From NCBI GenBank assembly GCA_016722285.1, contig JADKGI010000030.1, forward strand, positions 1 through 64,000: DNA of 64,000 nucleotides, read 5' to 3'. Positions 40,853 through 50,726 of the stretch are shown piece by piece. A program made the translations under genes and the position numbers. Numbering within the stretch: the first letter of the stretch is position 1; every line of letters begins with the position of its first letter. The stretch is from Saprospiraceae bacterium. Lineage in GTDB: Bacteria; Bacteroidota; Bacteroidia; Chitinophagales; Saprospiraceae. The notes beneath the pieces were generated by a model. That model was not told the DNA's origin and made no database searches. It worked only from the letters and a program-made list of their open reading frames with translations.

Positions 40853-41377
40853 ATGAAGCAATCAGAAAATAAGCCACCACATATAGTATTAGCTTTCTTT
40901 CGTTGGTACTGTTATCCAGAATTTCATGAAGAAATTGAAGGAGACCTGACTGAACGATTTCATTATTATTCGAAAAAATACGGACAGAAAAAAGCAAAAT
41001 GGCTTTTTACCAAAAATGTTCTACTTCTATTTAGACCAACTATAATTGGAAACATTTATCATTTACTTAATAAAAATTCAATAATTATGACAATGCAAAA
41101 CAAAAGATTAATACTCATTTTGGCAGTGGTACCTACTCTACTGCTTATCCCGCTAGTTGCAATGCAATTTAGCAACTGTGTTGACTGGAAAATCCTGGAC
41201 TTCGTAATAATGGGAGTTCTGATGTTAGGGACAGGTTTGCTTTGTGAACTTGTTCTTAGAAAAGTGAAAAGCACTAAAAGAAGAATTATAATTTGTGGAG
41301 CCGCTCTATTTGCATTATTGCTTATTTGGGCAGAGCTCGCAGTCGGAATATTTGGAACACCATTTGCAGGTCACTAA
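40853..41377 (+). CDS. Short permease-prefix-domain membrane protein
   Basis: A 174-residue protein. Residues 10-75 (PPHIVLAFFRWYCYPEFHEE, EGDLTERFHYYSKKYGQKKA) match the permease prefix domain 2 that usually precedes a MacB/FtsX-type ABC permease in this phylum. Here the permease is missing. Instead about three membrane helices follow (LILILAVVPTLLLIPLVA, FVIMGVLMLGTGLLCELV, IIICGAALFALLLIWAELAVG) and the protein ends. It may be a minimal membrane partner of the PadR regulator upstream, or a natural rearrangement. No frameshift into a permease is visible downstream. Confidence 0.75.
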   Translation: MKQSENKPPHIVLAFFRWYCYPEFHEEIEGDLTERFHYYSKKYGQKKAKWLFTKNVLLLFRPTIIGNIYHLLNKNSIIMTMQNKRLILILAVVPTLLLIPLVAMQFSNCVDWKILDFVIMGVLMLGTGLLCELVLRKVKSTKRRIIICGAALFALLLIWAELAVGIFGTPFAGH

Positions 41378-41397
41378 CTACAATGCTGGCAACAACG

Positions 41398-41505
41398 GTA
41401 TTTGCAAAAGTAAGGCTGAAGTAAGAAATTGAACATTTGTGCTACAATAAACCTTTGTGCATATATTCGGATGACGGTTTTCAAATGCCGTACCTTCGCA
41501 AATAC
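41398..41505. other. Imperfect palindrome resembling an attC-like site
   Basis: GTATTTGCAAAAGTAAGGC (41398-41416) pairs with GCCGTACCTTCGCAAATAC (41487-41505) at 16 of 19 positions, two mismatches being G-U compatible, with a 70-base middle. It starts 21 bp after the stop of the PadR operon. Long imperfect palindromes of this kind follow small gene cassettes in other genomes, but clear attC core sites (RYYYAAC/GTTRRRY) are not seen. It could be a plain 3' hairpin. The rest of the gap to 41681 shows nothing I recognise. Confidence 0.4.
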
Positions 41506-41681
41506 ACAGCCCGATAAAATACACTTAGCACTTGTATTAATGAACTAAATGAGATGATTATTTTGAAAGCAGGTTCATAAGATAGTGATTATAAGGCAAT
41601 AAAAATTTAAACATGCTCAAACTGTGCACTTACAATCAAAGCCACGCCAAAATATTATTGGAATAATTAATTTTGATAATT

Positions 41682-42970
41682 TTATTCAGTCTTCACCCGT
41701 TTGTTAACAATAATACCCAGGATGATGGACATGATGCAATATGTGGTAAAAAATAGTGCACCGGGAGATAATTTAGAATTATTTATAGTCTCTACTGCGA
41801 ATCCGCCACGGTTATTTTCTATATCCCCCAATTGCGCAGTTATAATACCATAAAAACCTATGTATGCCATAAACAGGGCAACAACAAATACATCTGCCAT
41901 ACTCCATTTACCCAGGTAAAAAATTATATTTTGAACCCACTTACTATTTCTAAGTCTTTGACTATACAAATATAAAGTTGTTAATATCAGTTTTATGAAT
42001 GGAAAAATAACACTAAAACACAGAACCATGACACCTACTATTTTAAGGTCAAGGCCTTTACTTTTTATCATAGTCTCTGTGACGTCAAGGATGGACTTAC
42101 TCTGGTAGTACATATATTGCCGATCAAAGCCCATATCGGTTCCTAATACGTTTATAGTAAACGAATTGAGAATCGCTTCTATATCTATCATGGGTAGATT
42201 TACACCCAGGATCAGAAGCACAATGGATATCAAAGTCATCATGGTAACAGCCAGTACCAAACCTACCACTTTAGTCAATACCCAAGTAAAAATAAAACAA
42301 CAAACGAGACAAATAAAAATATATTTGATCAGACTTGATGAAATATTTTGAGACTCGATAATCCGGTTGGCAATTGCTATGTTGGTCGTGTTAAGATCAG
42401 ATGTCCCATATTTGTTAAATATATTTATCCTGGGGTCAACATATTGCGTGGAGTCACTGTCTTTAAGTATTTTTTTAAGTTCGATTCTCATAATGTCTCT
42501 TAATTGAGGTTCCTGCTTTTTCAATTCTTTAGCCAGTTCAACTGCCATTCCTGGAATATATTGAGGTATCTTTAAATTTTTAATTTGTGGAGCTGTATTG
42601 TCTTTAATCAGCTTTAAAAATACTTTATTGACATTCGGATTTTTCTCAGCATCGGCAAAAATATTGTTAAATATTTTTCCACTTTCGACATAATCCTTAT
42701 TTATGCCGTATAAGTATTTCTCAAGTTCTTTTTCAACCTGGGAATATGCTTTCTGCGATATTTCAAATTCTCCGATTCTGTTTTCGAATACTTTTAAAGC
42801 CTGTTGTTTCCATACTTGAATATTGAACAGGCCATAATTTATACGATTGATTTCTGCCAGATCTTCTCTATATGATTTTAATTTTTGTATTCGGGCAAAA
42901 GCAAAAATGAATTCCATAATGAAAAACCAATCAATATAGACACCACTAATATTACAACGGATTTCATCAT
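41682..42970 (-). CDS. Paraquat-inducible protein A (PqiA)-like membrane protein (frame broken)
   Basis: About 429 residues when one A is restored near 42890. The upstream frame begins at ATG 42970 with a membrane anchor (MKSVVILVVSILIGFSLWNS) and continues LLLPEYKKLKSYREDLAEIN into the main frame. A periplasmic-looking helical domain of about 150 residues follows. Then come several membrane segments with PqiA-family features: VNLPMIDIEAIL, and KWSMADVFVVALFMAYIGFYG, the characteristic W-S-M-x-D-V-F motif. PqiA proteins work with MCE-domain partners in lipid traffic across the envelope; no MCE gene is near. The long soluble domain before the PqiA core is unusual. Confidence 0.72.
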
Positions 42971-43300
42971 TTTTTGATTTTTAATTTCAGGATTCTTATT
43001 TCTTCCGGCAAGGTAAATTTAAATTATTTAAAGATGGTCTAATGTTTAAATTTTTCGGTTTACTATAAGTATTCAAAAAAACATGAGACGGCTTTAATCG
43101 GTCAAAAGTTTCATTATCATTTAATAATTATAATTCAGCATTGTAAAGTATAGGATATTGTAGATACAAGTGAGGATTCATAATTTATCAGATGAAATCC
43201 CCATGATCAAACATCACAAACTATTATGATTAAATCATGGGGATTCCATGTGGCCAAAGAAATATAAATAGATTTAAACACATGAAACTTTATTATTGAC
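42971..43300. other. 330-bp gap with a perfect 12-bp inverted repeat
   Basis: AATCCCCATGAT (43196-43207) pairs perfectly with ATCATGGGGATT (43234-43245) across a 26-base loop. It lies downstream of the dtxR-like gene, so it may form the 3' hairpin of that transcript, but no T run follows on the minus strand. Nothing else is recognised in the gap. Confidence 0.5.
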
Positions 43301-43960
43301 TTAAGTTAATTTTACAGACAATAGCTGGCTGGTTGATCGTGAGATTACTTGTTCAGTCTTGTTGTCAATAAGTATTCGCATTGATTTATCATATGGGACT
43401 TGTTGAAGCACCATTATCTCAACTCCTATTCGTATATTGATATCGGTCAGGTACCTTAAAAAATCGGGGAGATTTTCTTTTACACCAAGAACGGTTACTT
43501 TTTGATTGAGTGGAATGTCAGCCAACGCCATTTGATTTCTAATTGTAAATTTTCCGTCTGCATTCGGAACAGGGTTACCATGTGGATCAAATTTGGGGTA
43601 GTCCAGAAATGCATCCAGTCTGCTGATCAATTCATCAGAGCTGACGTGTTCCAATTCATCCGCAATATTATGTATTTGATGCCAGGCAAAACGCAGTTTG
43701 TTCACAAGAAAAACTTCCCAAAGCCTTGCCTTTCTGATAATCTTTATGGCAACTTTATTTCCTGACTGAGTCAATGTGACTCCCTTGTATTTTGTATATT
43801 GTAAGTATTTTTTTTGTGAAAGTTTTTGAATCATATCTGTAACTGAAGCCGGAGTTGTGGACATTAGATTTGCTATAGAATTTGTTGAGACGGCCTTATT
43901 TTCCTTCTCAGCTATTTTAAAAATTGATTTCAAATAGTTTTCTTCTGTTGGGCTAAGCAT
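43301..43960 (-). CDS. DtxR/MntR-family metal-dependent regulator
   Basis: A 219-residue regulator. An N-terminal winged helix (SPTEENYLKSIFKIAEKENK, VSTNSIANLMSTTPASVTDMIQKLSQKKYLQY) is followed by the dimerisation and metal-binding domain (ARLWEVFLVNKLRFAWHQIHNIADELEHVSSDELISRLDAFLDYPKFDPHGNPVPNADG), containing the family's H-x-x-A-x-x-x-E-H. The C-terminus is an SH3-like/FeoA-like domain, so it resembles the long IdeR/DtxR form rather than short MntR. Such proteins repress iron or manganese uptake genes when metal is bound. Its own upstream region has a TAGATTA/TAATCTA inverted repeat (43998-44033) that could be a self-operator. Confidence 0.92.
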   Translation of the reverse strand: MLSPTEENYLKSIFKIAEKENKAVSTNSIANLMSTTPASVTDMIQKLSQKKYLQYTKYKGVTLTQSGNKVAIKIIRKARLWEVFLVNKLRFAWHQIHNIADELEHVSSDELISRLDAFLDYPKFDPHGNPVPNADGKFTIRNQMALADIPLNQKVTVLGVKENLPDFLRYLTDINIRIGVEIMVLQQVPYDKSMRILIDNKTEQVISRSTSQLLSVKLT

Positions 43961-44080
43961 AAATATTTAATAATTTAGACAAATATAAAATAAAATTTAG
44001 ATTATATTAAATATATATTACAATTTTAATCTATTTGTTTTCATCAAATTATTACATCTTTGTGTTTATATAAATTCTTT

Positions 44081-44657
44081 ATGTCAATTGCTTTATCCGG
44101 AAATACAGAAACGTATAAAATATTGGGTGTAGATCCGGGTACAAATATTTTGGGATATGCAGTCTTGGAAGTCACTGGACAACAATTGAAGGTATTAAGT
44201 TTTGGGGTATTTCACCTGGAGAATACGAAGATCACCATGAAAAGCTCAAAGAAATATTTTTACAATTGCAGGAGATTATAGAAATGTACCTCCCCAAACA
44301 ATTAGCAATTGAAGCCCCATTTTACGGAAAAAATGTGCAATCCATGCTCAAACTCGGTCGTGCTCAAGGTGTGGCTATGGCAGCAGCTATGACAATGGGT
44401 CTTGATATCCAGGAATATGCACCTAAAAAAATAAAACAATCTGTCACAGGTAATGGCAACGCTTCAAAGGAACAGGTAGCCGCCATGTTAGAAAGTATTT
44501 TAAAAATAAAGATTACTTCAAACATTTTGATGCTACTGACGCCCTCGGAGCTGCAGTATGTCATTTTAATCAGTCAGGCGGAATCGCAGGCGTAAAGAAA
44601 AAACATTCAGGTTGGTCATCATATATAAAAGACAATCCCAATAAAGTGAAAGGTTAG
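44081..44657 (+). CDS. ruvC: Holliday junction endonuclease RuvC (frame broken)
   Basis: Resolves Holliday junctions with RuvAB. The first catalytic Asp lies in KILGVDPGTNILGYAVLEV, the second acidic residue in LAIEAPFYGKNVQSMLKLGR, and the C-terminal Asp pair in ATDALGAAVCHF. Two bases must be restored: an A near 44222 (giving HLEKYEDHHEKLKEIF) and a G near 44513 (giving KIKDYFKHFDATDALG). The corrected protein has 192 residues and ends KDNPNKVKG at TAG 44655-44657. The start is ATG 44081; upstream TTG starts would overlap the promoter-like CATCTTTG at 44055-44062. It converges with the HAD hydrolase gene with only 5 bp between stops. Confidence 0.92.
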
Positions 44658-44662
44658 GCTTC

Positions 44663-45376
44663 TTAACTCAGATCAAGTGCCCAATTTGCAAAAGAAGTCA
44701 AATCAGGAAATTGCTTCTCAGGAATCCATCTATCACTGACATTTGGAGATGCTCCCGAGCCTGTTTTGTTAATCCTCCTGTTAATCCACACACTGTCAAA
44801 TCCCATATTCTTTGCCGGAACGTGATCATGGTAAAGACTCTCAGCCACATGAAGGACCTGATTTACACCATATCCATATTTCTCAAATTTATCAAATACA
44901 TATTTAAAAACTTTATGGTCTGGTTTGTAGGCACCGATTTCTTCTGCTGTATATGTCTGATAAAAGTTCACAACCAGGTGCTTTTTCGTAACTTCTATAG
45001 TACTCTTGTCGATGTTGGAAATAATTACGAGCTTAAATTTTTTGGATAATCTTTTTAATGCGCCTACTGTATCATCAAACGGTAGCCAATTTTTTACACC
45101 CTGACTGAAACTCTTTTCTTCTTCTTCTGATTTATCCTGCGATAATTTTTTACCTATCCTGGTGATGACTTCCTTAAGTACATTTTCATAAGACATTTTT
45201 GGATATTCAGTCTGTACCCGATGCTCCGTCTCAGCAAATAAATGCAATATTTCTGAATCCTGAAGTTTCTGATTTACAAACATAGAACTGATGGATCTTT
45301 TAATACCGGTTTCCCAATCAATAAGTGTTCCATAGCAATCAAAAGTTAAAATTTCTTTTTCATCCAGATTAATCAT
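44663..45376 (-). CDS. HAD-superfamily hydrolase, haloacid dehalogenase type II-like
   Basis: A 237-residue cytoplasmic hydrolase. The nucleophile motif is ILTFDCYGTLIDWETGI, motif II is LVIISNIDKST, and the later motifs contain YKPDHKVFKYVF and HVAESLYHDHVPAKNMGFDSVWINRR. The DCYGTLxDWE form and H-x-x-x-S-x-x-x-D arrangement are those of L-2-haloacid dehalogenase-like (type II) HAD enzymes. Many members of the group act on phosphate esters instead, so the substrate is open. Divergent from the aminotransferase gene. Confidence 0.88.
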   Translation of the reverse strand: MINLDEKEILTFDCYGTLIDWETGIKRSISSMFVNQKLQDSEILHLFAETEHRVQTEYPKMSYENVLKEVITRIGKKLSQDKSEEEEKSFSQGVKNWLPFDDTVGALKRLSKKFKLVIISNIDKSTIEVTKKHLVVNFYQTYTAEEIGAYKPDHKVFKYVFDKFEKYGYGVNQVLHVAESLYHDHVPAKNMGFDSVWINRRINKTGSGASPNVSDRWIPEKQFPDLTSFANWALDLS

Positions 45377-45437
45377 AATATGAATATTTTGTTGACATGC
45401 TTAAGTAAAACACAATATTACTTGATTGGAATGATAA

Positions 45438-45464
45438 TTGACTATAAAATTATAAGTACTTTTG
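45438..45464 (+). promoter_or_regulatory. Bacteroidota-type promoter before the aminotransferase gene
   Basis: TTG at 45438-45440 and TACTTTTG at 45457-45464 form a -33/-7 pair with 16 bp between them, close to the consensus TTG...TAnnTTTG. The start codon is at 45483. This is the best promoter match in the window. Confidence 0.55.
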
Positions 45465-45482
45465 TTGTTTAAATAGTAAAAG

Positions 45483-46724
45483 ATGCCTGATTCTCCATTT
45501 CTAAAAAGTGACAGACTCAATAACCTCAGTTATGCCATCCGGGGGCCCATTTTTGAAAAAGCCCAGCAACTGGAAGCTTTAGGCCAAAAGATTATCAACC
45601 TTAATATTGGTAATCCGGCACCGTTTGGGTTTGATGTACCCGATGAGATCATTCATGATATGATAATAAACATCAGAAATGCACAAGGATATTCGCACCA
45701 TCTCGGTATTTTCTCTGCCAGAAAAGCTGTGATGCATTATACCCAACAGTTGGGTATAAAAGGAGTCAATATCGATGATATCTATATTGGAAATGGAGTG
45801 AGCGAACTGATAATCATGAGCATGAATGCCATTGTAAATAATGGCGATGAAATATTAATTCCTGCTCCTGACTATCCGCTTTGGACCACTGCTGTTTCCC
45901 TTGCAGGTGGTAAACCGGTCCATTATATATGTGATGAACATGAAGATTGGAATCCTGATATTGAAGATATAAGGGCAAAAATTACATCAAAAACAAAAGG
46001 TATCGTTCTAATTAATCCAAATAACCCTACAGGCGCCGTATATGAAAAAGATGTCCTGAAGTCTATTGTAAAACTGGCACAGGAGCATAAACTGATCATT
46101 TTCTCAGATGAGATATATGATAAAATACTATATGATGGGCACAAGCATTACCCGGTAGCTACTTTATGCGATGATGTCCTCATATTTAGTTATGGAGGAT
46201 TGTCAAAAAATTATAGAGCTGCTGGTTTTAGAGGCGGATGGATGATTCTTAGTGGACCAGTACACAGGGCAAAATCAATTACCGATGGTCTGAATTTATT
46301 AGCAAGCATGCGACTGTGTGCCAATGTACCTACTCAATATGCTATCCAGACAGCTTTGGGAGGATATCAGAGTATAGATGATCTGGTTGCACCGGAAGGA
46401 AGACTTACTAAACAGAGGGATCTGGTACACTATATGTTGACCGATATCCCTGGTATTTCCTGCATTAAACCAAAGGGAGCCTTATATCTTTTTCCTAAAA
46501 TAGATTTGACCAAATTTGATTTTGAAGACGATAATGACTTTGCATTCAGACTTCTCGAAAATAAACATGTGTTAATCGTCCCCGGATCAGGGTTTAATCA
46601 TTTTGATAAATCTCATTTCAGGGTGGTGTTTTTACCACAACTGGCTGAACTGGAGCAGGCATCAAAGTTGATGGAAGACTTTTTTAATCATTGTAGGGTG
46701 AATCATAGCAAAGTGGCTGTTTAA
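45483..46724 (+). CDS. Pyridoxal phosphate aminotransferase, AlaA/AlaC-like
   Basis: A 413-residue class I/II aminotransferase. The N-terminal block LSYAIRGPIFEKAQQLEALGQKIINLNIGNPAPFGF is typical of the glutamate-pyruvate (AlaA) group. PLP-binding features are INPNNPTGAVYEK, IIFSDEIYDKILYDG and the Schiff-base Lys in SYGGLSKNYRAAGFRGGW. The C-terminal Arg is in HFRVVFLP. It probably makes alanine from pyruvate and glutamate, though related enzymes use other amino acids. A clear promoter lies just upstream and a symporter gene follows after 25 bp. Confidence 0.9.
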   Translation: MPDSPFLKSDRLNNLSYAIRGPIFEKAQQLEALGQKIINLNIGNPAPFGFDVPDEIIHDMIINIRNAQGYSHHLGIFSARKAVMHYTQQLGIKGVNIDDIYIGNGVSELIIMSMNAIVNNGDEILIPAPDYPLWTTAVSLAGGKPVHYICDEHEDWNPDIEDIRAKITSKTKGIVLINPNNPTGAVYEKDVLKSIVKLAQEHKLIIFSDEIYDKILYDGHKHYPVATLCDDVLIFSYGGLSKNYRAAGFRGGWMILSGPVHRAKSITDGLNLLASMRLCANVPTQYAIQTALGGYQSIDDLVAPEGRLTKQRDLVHYMLTDIPGISCIKPKGALYLFPKIDLTKFDFEDDNDFAFRLLENKHVLIVPGSGFNHFDKSHFRVVFLPQLAELEQASKLMEDFFNHCRVNHSKVAV

Positions 46725-46749
46725 TTAGTATAAAAAGGCACTTTCAAAC

Positions 46750-48148
46750 ATGCTCATTTTTTCCGTTATTTTTTACTTTATTTGCACATTAACGATCGGT
46801 TACTGGGCTTCAAAAAGGGTGCACACTTCAGGCGATTTTATAAATGCAGGCAGAAACCTACATCCGGCTATGAATACAGCCGCGCTTTTTGCCTTATGGT
46901 TTGGCAGTGAAACTATATTTGGAGCCAGTGCAGAGTTTGCTGAATTTGGCATTTCCGGGATTATCGAAGACCCTTTGGGTGGTGTGTTATGTCTGCTTCT
47001 TGTTGGATTTATATTTTCCAAAAGGTTATACAAGCTCAACATTTATACAATTGGTGATTTATTCAGAAAAAATTATGGACCCCGGGTGGAGATGGTTAGT
47101 TCTATTCTGATGATAATAAGCTTCATAGGATATGCTGCGGCTCAAATCGTAGGCACTCGGATTAATTTCGCAAACCTTATTGGGTATTTCATTGCCATTA
47201 AGCATGTTACTTAGCTTATCTATAGTGGTAATATATACATATACAGGGGGGATGTGGGCCGTTTCTTTGACGGATTTTATTCAGAGTATACTCATTGTTT
47301 TTGGATTAATCGCTATTTCCTGGTTTGTAACAGACAAGTTAGGAGGGGTAGATGTAGTTTTGTCCGGTTTAACACAGCAACAGAAGAAAATATTACCAGA
47401 AAATACATCTATAGGGTGGCTGAATTGGATATCAGCATGGTTAGTTCTGGGCTTTGGCAGTATTGCATCGCAGGACATTTTTCAAAGAATTAATTCTGCT
47501 AGAAATGAAACAGCTGCTTACAGTTCAACTATATACGCTGCTATTATCTACCTGATTATATCCATGCTTCCCCTTTATCTTATCACAGCAATTAAGAAAA
47601 TTGATCCTTTATTGCTTCAGGGAGATCTCCAGCTAGCGTTGCCTAAAATGGTTCTCAATGATATGCCGGTATGGATTCAGGTTGTTTTTTTTGGTTCATT
47701 GATGAGTGCGATCATGAGTACATGTAGTGGTGCCTTACTTGCGCCTGCCAGTCTGTTGTCCGAAAACATCATAAAACCTTACCTTTCAGAAGAAATAGAA
47801 GACAGCAGATTTCTCTGGTTCACAAGAATTTCAGTAATAGTCATCGGAAGCTCAGCTTTTATCATAGCGTTGAGTAGCCAGAATATTTTTGCTCTGGTAG
47901 GAGAAGCCAGTATAATAGGATTAGTCAGTATCTTTGTTCCTTTTGTAGCTACCTTGATATTCGGGCATTCCAACAGTTTTGCAGCCATTTTTTCAATGCT
48001 TTCTGGTTCAGTCATTTATGCTATATTCAGGATTTTTCCTTTGACAGAAATAAATCCCTTACTTCCGGGGTTTTTAGGCAGTATCGCCGGATTAGGGTTA
48101 GGACAGTTTTTTGGAAAATACCTTCCGGATTCTTTAATATTGAAATGA
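46750..48148 (+). CDS. Sodium:solute symporter family protein (frame broken)
   Basis: An SSS-family transporter of about 465 residues with some 13 hydrophobic segments. Family features: GRNLHPAMNTAALFALWFGSETIFGASAEFAEFGISGI in the first helices, YTYTGGMWAVSLTDFIQSILI, and SWLVLGFGSIASQDIFQRINSARN. The frame is interrupted at about 47180 by an extra G (GGG for GG): removing it joins GTRINFANLIG to ISLPLSMLLSLSIV. This is one of the few insertions in the window. The substrate (proline, pantothenate, sugar or other) cannot be told from sequence. Possibly co-transcribed with the aminotransferase upstream. Confidence 0.9.
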
Positions 48149-48308
48149 TGTAGTTTTACTTATATACACTTTTTGAGAACTAAGGATACAAAATATTGAC
48201 AATCAATATATTAAACCTAATGATATGTATCATGTTATTTATTGATCCACATCAAATCCGAAATGTGATTTAAAAAATTAATTTTACCCATTAAAAAATT
48301 GGATTTAC

Positions 48309-50720
48309 ATGTTTAAACTTAGAAATCCAGAAGGAGTAACTGCTGTAAAATGTGCTCATTGCGGCGACGAATGTCCGGAAAACCAACTTGAAGTAGAAAA
48401 TAATACTTTTTGTTGCAATGGATGTCAAATCGTTTATTCTGTATTGAAAGAGAATGGACTGGGGGATTATTATTCATTTCAGGAGAGACCTGGCATAAGC
48501 CAAAAATCTATTAAGTCAAAAAACTATTCATTTCTTGATGATGAAGATGTCATTAACAATTTACTGGAATTCAGAGAAGCTGATATCTGCAAAATAAGCT
48601 TCACAATCCCGCAGATACACTGCACATCCTGTATCTGGTTGCTGGAGAATCTGAACAAACTGCATCAAGGAATTTTGGGGTCGAGAGTTAATTTTATGAA
48701 TAAAAGTGCTACTATTAGTTATGACCCAAATCTAATTACATTAAAGCAGGTTGTTGAATACCTTGCTATCATAGGTTACCCTCCGGAACTCAATCTCCAG
48801 CGACTTTCGGATACTAAGACAAAGGTTCAGGACAGGAGTCTTTATTATAAGCTGGGACTTGCCGGATTCTCATTTGGAAATATAATGTTATTGAGTTTTC
48901 CTGAATACCTTGGTTTTGACCATGCTTCTGTCAAATTTTACATAGGATATATTAATATAATTCTGGCGCTTCCTGTTTTGTTATATAGCGGATTTGATTA
49001 TCTGCGATCTGCTTATTGGACGGTGAAGATGAAGCAAATCAATATTGATATCCCAATAGCAGTGGGTATGTTGACACTTTTTACAAGAAGTGTTTATGAA
49101 ATAGTCACAATGACAGGCGAGGGATATCTGGATAGTCTCGCCGGCTTTATTTTCTTTTTACTGATTGGTAAGTGGTTTCAGCACTATACATTTTATTCTA
49201 TTGCTTTTGACAGAAACTACAAGTCCTACTTCCCAATTTCAGCCTTGGTTTACCATGACGACAGCTGGCATTCCAGGAGCCTCGACAGACTCGAAGCCGG
49301 TGACATTTTACTTATTAAGAATGAAGAAATTATACCAGGCGACGGGTTGCTTATGAAGGGCAATGCTTCCATTGATTATAGTTTTGTTACCGGCGAGTCT
49401 GATATTGTCACAAAAAAAGAAGGCGAAAAACTTTTTGCCGGAGGTAAGAGTATTGGGTCCGTTATTCAGATTCAATTACTTAAAAAAGTAGATCAATCAT
49501 ATTTGACCAGGCTATGGGATGAAGATTCTTTTAGCATAGATAAAGTAGCCCGAACACAGACGCTGATAAACAGAATTGGAAAATATTTCACGCTGTCAAT
49601 AATGACAATTGCTTTTATTAGCTTAGCGTATTGGCTTTTAACAGATCCGGCCATTGCTTTCAATAGTTTTACGGCTGTATTAATAGTTGCTTGTCCATGT
49701 GCACTGGCACTCGCCTTACCATTCAGCTATGGGAATATACTGCGGCTGATGGGACACAGGCTTTTTTATATTAAAAATGTACAGGTGATTGATCGGCTGC
49801 AGATGGTTGATGAAATAATTTTTGACAAGACAGGGACAATAACCGATCATAAAAGCACTGTCGTCGCCATAGGTGGAAGGATGATATCAAGTAGGGAAAC
49901 TGCTTTAATCAAAAGTGCGGTGTATCACTCCAATCATCCTTTAAGCAAGGCGATATTTAGCAGCTTATCTGGTGATTTTTTAACGAAGCCCAACGAATTT
50001 CTGGAAATCACAGGACAAGGTATTACAGCCACTTTTGGCAATGATAAATTGCGCATCGGCTCACCTGCATTTATTAATCGATATGATTCACAGGATATTA
50101 ATGGGGTAATTGTCGAAATCAATGAAGAGATAGTTACATGGTTTGACATAAAACACAAACTAAGAACCGGAGTGGAACAATTAGTGACTACTCTGGGCAA
50201 AAAGTACACCGTAAGTATTCTGTCCGGTGATAATAACCGGGAAGAGCTCAGACTTAAATCTTTTTTTCCGGATAATGCTCATCTCATCTTTAACCAGTCT
50301 CCCCATGATAAACTTAATTATGTCCGAAGCAGGCAAGAGTTAGGTCACAAAATCCTGATGATTGGAGACGGGCTCAACGATGCAGGCGCACTCATGCAAA
50401 GTGATGTGGGAGTGGTTATTTCCGAAGATTCCAATAATTTCACACCAGCTTGTGATGCAATTTTGGGAGCAATTGCCTTTGATTCATTACTCGACTATCT
50501 GACATTTTTGAAAAATGCCAGGTGGATTATCATGGGTGCATTTATACTAGCATTTTTATACAATATTATAGGCTTATACTTTGCAGTAAGAGGAGAATTA
50601 TCTCCTATTGTTGCTGCAATTCTTATGCCTTTGAGTTCTGTTACGGTAATGTTGTATGGATTAATAGCCAGTACGGTGGGATTCAGACTTTTATGTAAGA
50701 GACAGGATTTATCCGGTTAA
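48309..50720 (+). CDS. Copper-translocating P-type ATPase, CcoI/FixI type
   Basis: An 803-residue P1B-ATPase. The N-terminal zinc-ribbon-like module (VKCAHCGDECPENQL, FCCNGCQIVYSVL) and an HMA domain with CTSCIWLLENL are the hallmark of CcoI/FixI, which supplies copper for cbb3-type cytochrome oxidase assembly. Catalytic motifs follow: CPC in VACPCALALALPF, DKTGT in IIFDKTGTITDH, the SHPLS-like element as SNHPLSKAIF, and GDGLNDAGALMQ. About eight membrane segments are seen. Usually ccoS and the ccoNOP genes adjoin; here none do. The next gene converges after 6 bp. Confidence 0.93.
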   Translation: MFKLRNPEGVTAVKCAHCGDECPENQLEVENNTFCCNGCQIVYSVLKENGLGDYYSFQERPGISQKSIKSKNYSFLDDEDVINNLLEFREADICKISFTIPQIHCTSCIWLLENLNKLHQGILGSRVNFMNKSATISYDPNLITLKQVVEYLAIIGYPPELNLQRLSDTKTKVQDRSLYYKLGLAGFSFGNIMLLSFPEYLGFDHASVKFYIGYINIILALPVLLYSGFDYLRSAYWTVKMKQINIDIPIAVGMLTLFTRSVYEIVTMTGEGYLDSLAGFIFFLLIGKWFQHYTFYSIAFDRNYKSYFPISALVYHDDSWHSRSLDRLEAGDILLIKNEEIIPGDGLLMKGNASIDYSFVTGESDIVTKKEGEKLFAGGKSIGSVIQIQLLKKVDQSYLTRLWDEDSFSIDKVARTQTLINRIGKYFTLSIMTIAFISLAYWLLTDPAIAFNSFTAVLIVACPCALALALPFSYGNILRLMGHRLFYIKNVQVIDRLQMVDEIIFDKTGTITDHKSTVVAIGGRMISSRETALIKSAVYHSNHPLSKAIFSSLSGDFLTKPNEFLEITGQGITATFGNDKLRIGSPAFINRYDSQDINGVIVEINEEIVTWFDIKHKLRTGVEQLVTTLGKKYTVSILSGDNNREELRLKSFFPDNAHLIFNQSPHDKLNYVRSRQELGHKILMIGDGLNDAGALMQSDVGVVISEDSNNFTPACDAILGAIAFDSLLDYLTFLKNARWIIMGAFILAFLYNIIGLYFAVRGELSPIVAAILMPLSSVTVMLYGLIASTVGFRLLCKRQDLSG

Positions 50721-50726
50721 TTTATA

